NCBI RefSeq assembly: GCF_023016045.1
Contig: NZ_JALKAP010000016.1
Span: 1 to 39,058 of the forward strand
Source: Marinobacter sp. S6332
GTDB taxonomy: Bacteria; Pseudomonadota; Gammaproteobacteria; Pseudomonadales; Oleiphilaceae
Direction: 5' to 3'
Length of the DNA: 39,058 nucleotides
Position 1 is the stretch's first letter, and each line of letters opens with the position of its first letter. Shown here piece after piece: positions 1 to 7,481 of the stretch. A program made the translations under genes and the position numbers. Under the pieces are notes generated by a model, which saw only the letters and a list, made by a program, of their open reading frames with translations, did not search any database and was not told the DNA's origin.

Positions 1-1187
1 CTAGTGTTTCGTCCGGTTAATTCGCTGGCGCATGTTTGTTATAATAGGAATCGTCAAACAGCAATAAAAGGTTCCCATTGTGCCCAAACCCGCAGCGCCA
101 TTTAATCTGACTGTAAACGATCAATTGGAACTCGAAAGTTGGTGCCGAACCAATACGCTGAGCCAGCATCTGGCGCAACGCGCCAGGATACTTTTGTTAC
201 TGAATGAAGGTCAGACCCCAAAAGGAATCTCAGAGTCTCTTCAGGTTAGCACCCAAACGGTCTTCAAGTGGCGCAAACGCTACAGTGATCGAGGTCTTGA
301 GGGGCTTCATGATGCGCCGCGACCTGGCCAGCCTCGAAAACTCGACGGTAAAACCGTCAAGAAAATTTTAGACGACACAGTCCATAAAGTTCCGAAAGAG
401 GCCACACACTGGAGTATCAGTCTCATGGCAGAGCATGCCGGGGTAACGCGCTGGCAAGTGCACCAGATCTGGAAAGCAGCCGATTTGAAGCCGCACCGGC
501 TCAGAACGTTCAAGATCAGCAACGATCCCCACTTCGCTGAAAAAGTGTGCGATGTTGTCGGGCTTTATATGAATCCTCCGGACAATGCACTGGTTCTGTC
601 TGTTGACGAAAAAACCCAGATTCAGGCTCTTGACCGAACCCAGCCGAAATTACAGCTTCGCCCGGGACAAGTTGAGCGACAGACACATGATTACAAACGT
701 CATGGCACAACCAGCCTGTACGCTGCATTCAATACGCTGACGGGTCAGGTGATCGGACGAATCACTCAGCGTCACCGAGCCAAGGAGTTTTTAGACTTCT
801 TGCGACAGATCGACCGGGAAACTCCGAAGGGTCTGGATCTGCACTTGATCTTGGATAACAGCTCGACTCACAAGACGCCGGAAGTCAAAGCTTGGCTGGC
901 CGAGCACCCTCGGTTCAAGCTGCACTTCACGCCCACGAGCGCTTCCTGGCTGAATGCGGTCGAGGGTTGGTTTGGCCAACTGGAACGACGAGCCCTATAC
1001 CGCGGTATTTTCACCAGCGTCGGCGAATTAAAGTCTGCGATTAAAAAGTTCATCAAGGTTCACAACGAAAAACTGGCAAAGCCGTTCCGTTGGCATAAAA
1101 GCGCAGAATCGATTATGACGTCAGTGGCTCGGGCAAAGCTGAGTTTAATTGATAATAAATGAGCGAATTAACCGAACGTTACACTAG
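1..1187 (+). mobile_element. IS630-family insertion sequence, complete
   Basis: Imperfect terminal inverted repeats of 26 bp lie at 1-26 and about 1162-1187. Both begin CTAGTGT and end GGTTAATTCGCT, with three internal mismatches. They enclose one transposase gene. Both ends carry the TA dinucleotide (inside CTAG) expected for IS630/Tc1-type insertion at TA. The window begins exactly at the left tip, so the left flank cannot be seen. The right tip lies about 70 bp upstream of a predicted FliA promoter. Confidence 0.9.
80..1162 (+). CDS. IS630-family transposase
   Basis: A 360-residue DDE transposase that cuts and pastes its own element. The N-terminal helix-turn-helix region (about residues 25-80, with the ISESLQVSTQTVFKWRKRY segment) binds the terminal repeats. 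The catalytic acidic residues are visible as D176 (in SVDEKTQ), D259 (in LILDNSSTHK) and E295 (in WLNAVEGWF). The order and the DNSSxH signature are those of IS630 transposases. Length is normal for the family and there is no frameshift, so the enzyme looks functional. The start is a GTG at 80. The stop lies just outside the right inverted repeat. No other gene is carried. Confidence 0.95.
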   Translation: MPKPAAPFNLTVNDQLELESWCRTNTLSQHLAQRARILLLLNEGQTPKGISESLQVSTQTVFKWRKRYSDRGLEGLHDAPRPGQPRKLDGKTVKKILDDTVHKVPKEATHWSISLMAEHAGVTRWQVHQIWKAADLKPHRLRTFKISNDPHFAEKVCDVVGLYMNPPDNALVLSVDEKTQIQALDRTQPKLQLRPGQVERQTHDYKRHGTTSLYAAFNTLTGQVIGRITQRHRAKEFLDFLRQIDRETPKGLDLHLILDNSSTHKTPEVKAWLAEHPRFKLHFTPTSASWLNAVEGWFGQLERRALYRGIFTSVGELKSAIKKFIKVHNEKLAKPFRWHKSAESIMTSVARAKLSLIDNK

Positions 1188-1254
1188 GGAGCTACTATAC
1201 TAGGTAATGATCAAAACGCCGGATGCAATCCGCTGGATAGGCTGACCGATTAGC

Positions 1255-1281
1255 TAAAGTTATTCCGGTAAGTTCCGATAA
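1255..1281 (+). promoter_or_regulatory. Predicted sigma-28 (FliA) flagellar promoter
   Basis: TAAAGTTA at 1255-1262, an 11-base spacer, then TCCGATAA at 1274-1281. The enterobacterial FliA consensus is TAAAGTTT-N11-GCCGATAA, so 14 of 16 specified bases match with exact spacing. Transcription would start near 1288 and run into the small ORF at 1315 and the larger gene at 1509. Confidence 0.8.
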
Positions 1282-1314
1282 CAAGAGTAGGGAGTATTCC
1301 GAAGGGGTTAGAGT

Positions 1315-1512
1315 ATGGGCGTCAATTGCATACTGCAATTGGCAAACCAACAGCGTTTTTCTCGAATGGTTATCAGTGAGATGTCAACCAACTTTGGCTT
1401 TCAAAGCACGCAGAAGCGGCCATTGTCCGCCACGCTTAAAAAATGGGTGCATACCTTGATGCAAAGGTTCGTTCAAATCACGTATATGTATTTAGTGGAG
1501 GCATTGTTGTGA
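1315..1512 (+). CDS. Small ORF (65 aa), possible translational leader
   Basis: I do not recognise this product. An AAGGGG Shine-Dalgarno (1302-1307) sits 7 nt before the ATG. The TGA stop (1510-1512) overlaps the GTG start (1509) of the next gene as GTGA, a typical coupling arrangement. The peptide is basic in the middle and hydrophobic at the C-terminus (ITYMYLVEALL); no domain is visible. Codons 3-10 include a perfect CAATTGCA/TGCAATTG hairpin (1323-1341). It may be a real small protein, a leader that controls the downstream gene, or chance. The ribosome-binding site and the overlap are the support. Confidence 0.45.
   Translation: MGVNCILQLANQQRFSRMVISEMSTNFGFQSTQKRPLSATLKKWVHTLMQRFVQITYMYLVEALL
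1323..1341 (+). repeat. Perfect inverted repeat (hairpin) in the leader
   Basis: CAATTGCA and TGCAATTG are separated by TAC. The stem extends to 10 bp if the adjacent T-G wobble and G-C pair (1321-1343) are counted. It starts about 35 nt after the predicted FliA transcription start and just inside the small ORF, so it could affect ribosome access to that ORF. Confidence 0.5.
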
Positions 1513-2453
1513 TATCTACCATAAGCAGCCAGCCACTTGGAGTGCAAAATAAATACGCTAGTTTGGAAAAAACGGGATCTGGAGTCGAAGAGAAACCTAT
1601 CAAGGACAGTGCTGGTCCTGAAAATAGTAATAACGACGTTACTATTTCAGATGCTGGCAGGAAAGCACTAGAGGCGTCCAGGGGCGGTCAATCCCCTAGC
1701 TATTACGAACAGTTTATGCCGACCTATGACGGATTTACAGCTGCTAATATTGCATTAGGTGTCAAAGAGCCTGGTCGTGATACATTTTCTGCTGGAAAAG
1801 ATTTTAGCCAGGTTGCGATAGATGCACGCGCTAGTATGGATAATAATTATGAGCGCCTGGAGTCGATTGGAAAGTCATATCCGCCAAATAACGCACCTGC
1901 AGAAAGCAGAAATTCGTTACTGGGTGAGCTTGATAGGCGAGCACTCTATGCTGTTGCAAGTAATCAAGGCGAAATGTTCACAAAAGATGAGCAGGCCATA
2001 GCTCGTAATAAAATGAATCAACAACAGGGGCTTGCCATGGGACTTTACAGCGGTCCGACGAGCGAAAAGGATCAGTTTTCCGACCCTTTTGTTGGGAATA
2101 TGGCGTCTAAGTTCAAAGCTGGGATAGAATTTTTAGATGCTGTAGGCAATGAGGAAAAAGGGACCTCTTTTGAATATGCGCACCAGCGCGCGGGCGTTCA
2201 AAAAGCATATGAAAGTGCGTCAATCAAAAACGGAGAGATACCAGAGGATTTTATGTCAGATAGTCCTCTTATAATGTTGTTATATGAAGCTATGGATGCA
2301 GCAGAGAAGTTTGGATCAAAAAGTATTACAGAGGGTCAAATTCTGAACGCGGAGGATATACGAAAACAGTCTTGGTTTAGTGGTTACGAGAATAGGTTGG
2401 ATGATTCTATAAACGCCACCAGAGAGCTATACGTACCCAAATTCACTAAATAA
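1509..2453 (+). CDS. Unknown protein, predicted FliA (flagellar) regulon member
   Basis: A 314-residue protein I cannot assign to a family. The GTG at 1509 is preferred because GGAGG (1497-1501) lies 7 nt upstream; an in-frame ATG at 1443 would add 22 residues without a good ribosome-binding site. There is no signal peptide or membrane segment. The N-terminal 60 residues are Ser/Asn/Gly-rich and look disordered, ending in a VTISDAGRKAL segment. The rest is mixed and largely helical. Low-complexity N-termini of this sort occur in flagellar or type III export substrates such as FlgM, but that is only a hint. With the FliA promoter upstream, the gene is probably expressed with late flagellar genes. 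The AT-rich base use differs from the genes after 3293, consistent with acquired DNA. Confidence 0.7.
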   Translation: MISTISSQPLGVQNKYASLEKTGSGVEEKPIKDSAGPENSNNDVTISDAGRKALEASRGGQSPSYYEQFMPTYDGFTAANIALGVKEPGRDTFSAGKDFSQVAIDARASMDNNYERLESIGKSYPPNNAPAESRNSLLGELDRRALYAVASNQGEMFTKDEQAIARNKMNQQQGLAMGLYSGPTSEKDQFSDPFVGNMASKFKAGIEFLDAVGNEEKGTSFEYAHQRAGVQKAYESASIKNGEIPEDFMSDSPLIMLLYEAMDAAEKFGSKSITEGQILNAEDIRKQSWFSGYENRLDDSINATRELYVPKFTK

Positions 2454-2480
2454 ATAGCCGAAAAGACAATATCTTATAAA

Positions 2481-2522
2481 TAATTCACTGTGCAATGTAT
2501 ATCTACGTTACACAGTGAATTA
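2481..2522. terminator. Probable bidirectional terminator hairpin
   Basis: TAATTCACTGTG (2481-2492) and its exact complement CACAGTGAATTA (2511-2522) form a 12-bp stem with an 18-nt loop. It lies between two convergent genes ending at 2453 and 2550. The right side continues ATTTTAG and the minus-strand side TTTATAAG, both only moderately T-rich. Confidence 0.6.
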
Positions 2523-2549
2523 ATTTTAGTAATATCAGTTTAAAAAAAT

Positions 2550-2942
2550 TTATTCTACGGTAAATCGTACAGAATACTCACCAGTAATAAAGTTTTGTAG
2601 AATTACTTGTGATTCACAATCCGATGCAGGCTCAGCTCCATCTGAGAACTGGTATAGAGATCCGACTTTAATTACCGACCAGTTAAATCTGCAGCTTTGA
2701 TAAGTGAAAGCACCTGCATCAACGGTGCCGGGGGTTTCTGATACAACAACGCTGGTATCGTTCGCAAATAACGGATCTGGCGCTGGAGGTGTCACAATTC
2801 CAGACGTATTCGATCTGATTAAAGTTTCATCTGAATTGCTGTCATTCACCAGCTCTATAGTCGTGGCCGCCGCGAGAGTCGGTAGTGATGTGGCAAACAA
2901 TAAAGCTGCAAAGATCTAACGTAATGGTCTTATCTGTCTCAT
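2550..2942 (-). pseudogene. Small secreted protein with amber stop in its signal peptide
   Basis: The mature part (about 100 residues, with two Cys in YQSC and SDCES that could form a disulfide) is unrecognised. The reading frame opens cleanly from an ATG at 2942 that has AGGGG upstream. It reads MRQIRPLR, then TAG at 2916-2918, then IFAALLFATSLPTLAAA, which is a textbook signal-peptide core with an AAA cleavage region. The stop thus separates the basic n-region from the hydrophobic core. The only in-frame restart is a TTG at 2900, which would lack the positive n-region. Either this is a recent single-base nonsense mutation, or the TAG is read through, or there is a sequencing error. The rest of the frame is intact to 2550. 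Confidence 0.65.
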
Positions 2943-3292
2943 AATATTCCCCTAAGAGCTGATATTCATTCGCGTACCCGCTATTGGAATTAACGGCGGA
3001 TTTCTCGCTCTGTTCGCCCAATGAGCGTAGTTGCAGAATTGAATTTTTAAAGCACAACTCATGCTGAAATGAAAATTATTTAGCAAGGGCCAGTCGTCGA
3101 CTAATTACTGCGCAACTTTATGAATTGTGGAAAAAATGGTGTCGATATCATTGATGCCAAAGGCTTAGCGTACAATTTTTTCCGTTTCGTGAACTGACCC
3201 CTAAAAGAACGGTAAAACAATAAATTGAGTGGGCAACTTAACATTAAACGTTAAGGCGCTACACAAGTGGTTGCGCAGCGCCCAACCAATAT
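2943..3292. other. Intergenic region, no gene supported
   Basis: About 350 bases between the broken secreted-protein gene and tsdA, both on the minus strand. It is AT-rich. I see no convincing reading frame. The 5' leader of the secreted-protein gene must lie at its left end and the 3' hairpin of tsdA lies at its right end. Confidence 0.6.
3255..3282 (-). terminator. Possible terminator hairpin after tsdA
   Basis: GGCGCT (3255-3260) pairs with AGCGCC (3277-3282), with further partial pairing inside. It lies 11 bases past the tsdA stop. On the minus strand it is followed by TTAACGTTT, a weak T-tract. A second small palindrome, CTTAAC/GTTAAG, adjoins it. Confidence 0.4.
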
Positions 3293-4306
3293 CTATTCAA
3301 AGGTTCTTGGGCGAACCGAATCTGGTTTGAGGAATGGCTTCTCTCCAGTGTTGTTATGATCCCCAAGAACATGTCCGTCGGTTTCCCGGGCTTGTCCATA
3401 CATCGAATGCTTGTGGAATCGCTCCTGTGTCTTTTCCAAAGTGTCTTTTACATCACCTGTATAACGTGGGTCTTGTGGTCGTTCCTGATTGCTCATGTAA
3501 TAGGCAATGTCCCACGCCTCCTGATCACTCAGGCTGTTAGGTTGGCCTAATGGCATGTTGTTTTTGATAAAGCCCGCCGCAGTGAATACCCGCACGATGC
3601 CCGCACCCCAGTTGTTCGACATATCCCCCCAGATTGCAGGGAAAACTGTGTGGTTACCTACGCGTAAGCCCTCGCCATCGTTACCGTGGCAAACAGAGCA
3701 ATTCTCCTCAAATGCGGCTTCTCCGCGCGCATAGCTCAGTTTCGCAGGGCGATCCGGCGCGGGAAAGCCCCTGCCGTAGATGGGTTTTTCCGGGTACATG
3801 GCGACACCCTTTGCCAACCATTGGTGGTAGGCAGACAGTGCAAGCATGTTGTCACTGCCGTACTCCGGGGGTTTTCCGTTCATTGAGTAGGTAAAGCAGC
3901 CTGCAATGCGTTCTTCCAGATTGTTCACGTGGTCGTTCTTTCCACGATAGTTGGGAAGAGTCACCGCTGCTGGCCAAACCGGGGCACTAAAGGGCATGCG
4001 GCCTTCACCCATGTGACAGCTGGAACAGTTCATGTTGTTGAAAACATTCTCGCCCCTTAGTTGTTGGGTGTTGGTGAAAAGATCGTAGCCCCGCCTAATG
4101 ACGCGTTTCAGCTCAGGGTGAAGGCTGGCGTTTTCCAAATCTTCCATGGTAGGTGGGATATGCACCAACTCATTTGCTTTGGGAGCCGGGTAGCCCAGTT
4201 CTGTCAACGTATTGATGTACTGTTGCGTAGTGTCGTCGGTCGCTGCGGCAGTGGCGGAAAACAATAGGGTTCCCGACAGCGCAACGTAGCTAAAAGTGCG
4301 AATCAT
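3293..4306 (-). CDS. tsdA: Thiosulfate dehydrogenase (TsdA-type diheme cytochrome c)
   Basis: A periplasmic diheme c-type cytochrome of 337 aa that would oxidise two thiosulfate to tetrathionate and pass electrons to a partner cytochrome. The signal peptide is residues 1-22 (ending SATAAA). Heme motifs are C94-S-S-C97-H98 and C203-S-V-C206-H207. Cys137 in the segment ERIAGCFTYSMNGKP matches the family's conserved Cys, the unusual axial ligand of the catalytic heme in Allochromatium TsdA. Met251 (KNNMPLG) is a candidate ligand for heme 2. Start ATG 4306 has AGGG upstream. It lies 15 bp downstream of a small cytochrome gene and is probably cotranscribed with it. A generic diheme cytochrome is the alternative; the Cys137 context favours TsdA. 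Confidence 0.85.
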   Translation of the reverse strand: MIRTFSYVALSGTLLFSATAAATDDTTQQYINTLTELGYPAPKANELVHIPPTMEDLENASLHPELKRVIRRGYDLFTNTQQLRGENVFNNMNCSSCHMGEGRMPFSAPVWPAAVTLPNYRGKNDHVNNLEERIAGCFTYSMNGKPPEYGSDNMLALSAYHQWLAKGVAMYPEKPIYGRGFPAPDRPAKLSYARGEAAFEENCSVCHGNDGEGLRVGNHTVFPAIWGDMSNNWGAGIVRVFTAAGFIKNNMPLGQPNSLSDQEAWDIAYYMSNQERPQDPRYTGDVKDTLEKTQERFHKHSMYGQARETDGHVLGDHNNTGEKPFLKPDSVRPRTFE

Positions 4307-4321
4307 GATGTGAAAACCCTC

Positions 4322-4678
4322 TTAGTTGGCCGAAGCGCTCTGGCTAGCAAGCCAAGCCGCGACTGCATTGATATCGTCATCACTCATTCTGCGAGCAATG
4401 GAGCCCATCAGGTCTTGCGTATCGTTTTTTCGGGTACCTGCTCTCCACGCTTGTAGCTGGGTTTTTATGTAGCCTGCGTGTTGACCGGCAATGCCCGGGA
4501 AAACAGCACCAGCACCTTGGTTATCGGCACCATGGCAGCTTTTGCATGAAACAACGTAACGCGACCAGTCGCCACGCTCCGCCAATTGTTTTCCGCGCTT
4601 TAGCGTTGCCTCGTTAGCATTTTCACTGCCTTTTCGAAAAATTATTATTTGATAACGGTCAATTGTTGGCGTTATCAA
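4322..4678 (-). pseudogene. Monoheme cytochrome c (TsdA partner-like), signal peptide missing
   Basis: A c553/c4-like monoheme domain with C45-K-S-C48-H49, the GAGAVFPGIAGQ stretch, and MGSIARRMSDDDINAVAAWLASQ at the C-terminal helix. It would accept electrons from TsdA. Cytochromes c are matured in the periplasm, but this frame has no signal peptide. The only in-frame start is a TTG at 4678, a TAG stop lies four codons before it, and the first 20 residues (TPTIDRYQIIIFRK) do not resemble an export signal. The 5' end coincides with the inverted repeat TTGATAAC/GTTATCAA (4649-4678). I infer a 5' deletion or rearrangement that removed the leader, leaving a probably non-functional protein. Confidence 0.65.
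4649..4678. repeat. 8-bp inverted repeat at the cytochrome 5' end
   Basis: TTGATAAC (4649-4656) and GTTATCAA (4671-4678) are perfect complements 14 bases apart. They lie at the point where recognisable cytochrome sequence gives way to unrelated sequence, between divergent genes. It may be an operator or a scar of the rearrangement that cut off the signal peptide. Confidence 0.5.
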
Positions 4679-4762
4679 GCCACAAGCCCTCTAAGGCCAT
4701 TCAGGGTTTTCTACTGCAACGCCCTAGTGCGAATATCCGGGACGTTGCGCTACACTGGTCCG

Positions 4763-5848
4763 ATGCTAACCATCTTTTTCTCTCTATTCACAGCGGTCAT
4801 TTCCGTAGCGACCTTCTTGCCCCTCTGGCGTAATCCCCACTGGAGCATTCGGGTTTTTGATTTTCCACGCCTTCAATTGGCGGTTTTGGCGGCATTACTA
4901 CTCGTCGCTCAATGGGTGTTTTTGGATCTGACGCAACCCCTGAGCAAAACGCTGGTTGTTGCCGCGGGGAGTTCCTTGCTCGCCCAGCTTTGGTGGATTC
5001 TGCCGTACACGGCAATATGGCGGAAAGAGGTCAAAGACGCTCGCAACAGGCACCCCGGGCGCACTTTGACCATACTTACTTCCAACGTGCTTACCCCTAA
5101 CCGCAACGCAGAAGCCCTGCTCACGCTGGTCGAGACGCATAAGCCGGACGTATTGGTAACGCTGGAATCGGATCAGTGGTGGGAAAATCAACTGGCGGCG
5201 TTGGAAGGCGACATGCCTTACACCATCAAGTGCCCCTTGGATAACCTTTATGGCATGCATGTTTTTTCGCGGCTGCCATTAAGCGAAACGCAAGTGTGCT
5301 TTCTAATCGAGGAGAAGGTGCCTTCGATGCACGCATTGGTTGAGCTATCCACCGGCGATAAGGTGCGTATTCATTTTGTACATCCGGCCCCGCCTAGCCC
5401 CACAGAAAATGATGAATCGAAAGAGCGGGATGCGGAACTGGTTATTGTCGGGCGAAGTGTGGCCGACAGCCAAGAGCCGATTATCGTTACCGGCGATCTC
5501 AACGATGTAGCTTGGTCGCCAACAACCCGCTTGTTCAGAAAAGTCAGCGGCTTACTGGACCCAAGAGTAGGGCGCGGGTTTTACAGTACTTTTCACGCAG
5601 ATTATCGGTTGTTGCGCTGGCCTCTTGATCATCTATTCCACAGCCATCATTTTACGCTCGCATCCATTACTCGGCTTCCCTCCATCGGTTCCGACCATTT
5701 TCCGTTATTGACTCAGGTGGTGCTCGCTCCGGCGAGAGGGCAAGATCAAGAACCTCTGGCCGAAGATGGTGACGACCGTAACCGCGCGCGCGAGCTTGCA
5801 AGGGAGCAAGGTGCGAGCAAACACGATGTGCCAGAGCCGGGTGAGTAA
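4763..5848 (+). CDS. Membrane-anchored endonuclease/exonuclease/phosphatase (EEP) family protein
   Basis: 361 residues from ATG 4763, chosen because the hydrophobic N-terminus (MLTIFFSLFTAVISVATFLP) begins there; the frame is open upstream but without membrane character. Three hydrophobic segments in the first about 95 residues anchor the protein. The catalytic domain follows and probably faces the periplasm. Family motifs are in order: LTSNVL with its metal-binding Asn, PDVLVTLES (metal Glu), HPAPP, GDLND (catalytic Asp/Asn), DHLFHS and GSDHFPLL with the final Asp-His pair. The substrate (nucleic acid, phosphoinositide or other phosphodiester) cannot be told from sequence. A charged tail of about 35 residues follows the domain. 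It is 17 bp from the next gene, so the two are probably in one operon. Confidence 0.8.
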   Translation: MLTIFFSLFTAVISVATFLPLWRNPHWSIRVFDFPRLQLAVLAALLLVAQWVFLDLTQPLSKTLVVAAGSSLLAQLWWILPYTAIWRKEVKDARNRHPGRTLTILTSNVLTPNRNAEALLTLVETHKPDVLVTLESDQWWENQLAALEGDMPYTIKCPLDNLYGMHVFSRLPLSETQVCFLIEEKVPSMHALVELSTGDKVRIHFVHPAPPSPTENDESKERDAELVIVGRSVADSQEPIIVTGDLNDVAWSPTTRLFRKVSGLLDPRVGRGFYSTFHADYRLLRWPLDHLFHSHHFTLASITRLPSIGSDHFPLLTQVVLAPARGQDQEPLAEDGDDRNRARELAREQGASKHDVPEPGE

Positions 5849-5865
5849 AAAAAAGGAAAGTTTCG

Positions 5866-7437
5866 ATGACTAAACACAGCCTATTTGCACTGACCATTGC
5901 GATGACGCCCATGCTGGCTTCTGCAGAGATTACCTCTGCCATCTTATACCCCTCGCATGCTGAACTGACTTGGGAGGAACCTGAGCAGGTAGGTTCCGGC
6001 GCTGGAATCCTCAATATTGAGGGCTTGCCCGTCAGCCTTCAGGACCAGACTTTGCAAGTTCAGATAAGTGGTATTAGCGGGTTGCAAATCCAGCAGGTTC
6101 AGGTCAGCCGAATGGAGCAGGCAGAGTTCGTTGCGGATGAAACCCGGCGAATCCGCAAGGAGCTGGCAGAGGTTACCTTGCACATTCAGGAAAAAGAGGA
6201 CTTGATTCAAGCGTGGAATCAGCAGGTAACACTTATGAGCAATGCAGCTGAATCGCCCCATGAGCTCTCGGCCTCAGAGTTGAATGACATGGCCGTCGCT
6301 TTGAAAGATACAACACAGAGTGCGCTCGGGGAGATAAGGGCTATTCGCGCGAGAATGACAGATGATATCGCACTGAGAGACCGCTTAACTCGGGAGCTGT
6401 CCCAAGTGAAACAAGGCGCAAAGGCAACCAAGCAAGTACGTTTACGCTATCAGGCCCCGGCATCCGGTGAGCTGCAAGTAACCCTCAGGTTTCAGACTCC
6501 GGAAGCGCGGTGGCGGAGCGAATACAGCGCCCGCCTTAAAACAGAACTCAAGGGTCAAACTGGTGGTGAGGTCGCGCTAGAACACTTGGCCGTTGTTCAG
6601 CAGTCCACCGGAATGGATTGGCACGGCGTGGACCTGCGCCTTGCAACTGCAAATGCCCGCAGGGGAACGGCAATGCCACCAATGTATTCGTGGGTAGTCA
6701 GCCCCGAGCAGCCGCTGGCGTTCCGTTCAAAGGCGTCCGCGCCTATGGCTGATATGCAGGCGGAGTCGCTTATGGGGATGGAGTTAGAGAGTGCAGCGGT
6801 TGTTGAAAGGCAGAGCACATTCACCCAAAGCTATCGTTTGTCACACCCAGTGGATGTTCCTAGCGGCACTTCGGGCCAACGGTTAACGGTTGCGGAGCAT
6901 AGGATCCCGGTTGAAGTTGCCATTTGGACTGCGCCAGCAATGGATGCAACCGGCTACCTCCATGCAACGGGTAAATTTCAATCTGAAACACCCATACCGG
7001 CCGGGCGGCTTACCTTGTACCGAGAGGGCCAGAGCCTAGGTGAAACCCAGCTCCCAGCGTTAACGAACGGTGAAGAACTCACCCTCGGATTCGGGATAGA
7101 TGAGGGTGTTCGGGTAGCCGTAGTGAACGAGCTTGAACGTACCGGTGAGGAAGGCATGTGGAAAAGTGAAAATGTTCAGCGCCGACAAAACCGTTTTGAG
7201 ATTACAAACCATCATTCACAGGCTGTGCAGGTACGGGTTTTTGATAGGCTCCCTGTATCTCAAAAAGACATTCTGACCGTTAAACCGCTGGACATCAGCG
7301 AGCCGGTTGAGCGAGATGTTGATGATAAAAAGGGTGTTCTGGCCTGGGACCGACAAATACCTGCGGGCGAGACGCTCACTTTAAAATCCGGTTTTGAAAT
7401 TCGAGTTCCCGAAGGAACTGCACTTCCGCGGCTTTAA
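5866..7437 (+). CDS. MuiA-family protein (DUF4140/DUF4139)
   Basis: A 523-residue exported protein. The signal peptide is residues 1-20 (MLASAEI junction). The N-terminal DUF4140-like part (ITSAILYPSHAELTW) is followed by a coiled coil at about 85-180 (rich in Glu, Lys and Gln), then the large beta-rich DUF4139 domain with the usual ARWRSEYSARL, QSTGMDWHGVDLRLATA and C-terminal ENVQRRQNRFEITN and PAGETLTLKSGFEIRVP segments. The family includes the Streptomyces mucoidy inhibitor A; its biochemical role is unknown. A GGAAAG ribosome-binding site precedes ATG 5866. It is probably cotranscribed with the EEP gene. Confidence 0.85.
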   Translation: MTKHSLFALTIAMTPMLASAEITSAILYPSHAELTWEEPEQVGSGAGILNIEGLPVSLQDQTLQVQISGISGLQIQQVQVSRMEQAEFVADETRRIRKELAEVTLHIQEKEDLIQAWNQQVTLMSNAAESPHELSASELNDMAVALKDTTQSALGEIRAIRARMTDDIALRDRLTRELSQVKQGAKATKQVRLRYQAPASGELQVTLRFQTPEARWRSEYSARLKTELKGQTGGEVALEHLAVVQQSTGMDWHGVDLRLATANARRGTAMPPMYSWVVSPEQPLAFRSKASAPMADMQAESLMGMELESAAVVERQSTFTQSYRLSHPVDVPSGTSGQRLTVAEHRIPVEVAIWTAPAMDATGYLHATGKFQSETPIPAGRLTLYREGQSLGETQLPALTNGEELTLGFGIDEGVRVAVVNELERTGEEGMWKSENVQRRQNRFEITNHHSQAVQVRVFDRLPVSQKDILTVKPLDISEPVERDVDDKKGVLAWDRQIPAGETLTLKSGFEIRVPEGTALPRL

Positions 7438-7444
7438 GTTGCAC

Positions 7445-7475
7445 CTAGGGGCACGGAAGTGCCTCCACATATCCA
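7445..7475. terminator. Weak hairpin between convergent genes
   Basis: GGGGCAC-GGAA-GTGCCTC forms a 7-bp stem with one G-T wobble, lying between the stops of the MuiA-family gene (7437) and the FGGY kinase (7482). There is no T-tract on either side, so termination activity is uncertain. Confidence 0.35.
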
Positions 7476-7481
7476 GAGAGC

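Noticed and set aside
1323..1345. Possible cyclic-di-GMP (GEMM) riboswitch suggested by a GGCAAACC string next to a hairpin
   Set aside because: The other required conserved blocks of the aptamer, including the GACGCAAAGC-type segment, are absent; the hairpin alone is not enough.
2842..3057. 71-codon minus-strand ORF overlapping the broken secreted-protein gene
   Set aside because: It is in another frame from the clear signal-peptide core, has no ribosome-binding site and no protein-like composition.
3250..3290. Integron attC-like site (GTTAAGG...GCCCAAC with a palindrome)
   Set aside because: Core sites are in the wrong relative order and do not match RYYYAAC/GTTRRRY at both ends; no integrase or cassette series is seen. 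A terminator hairpin is simpler.
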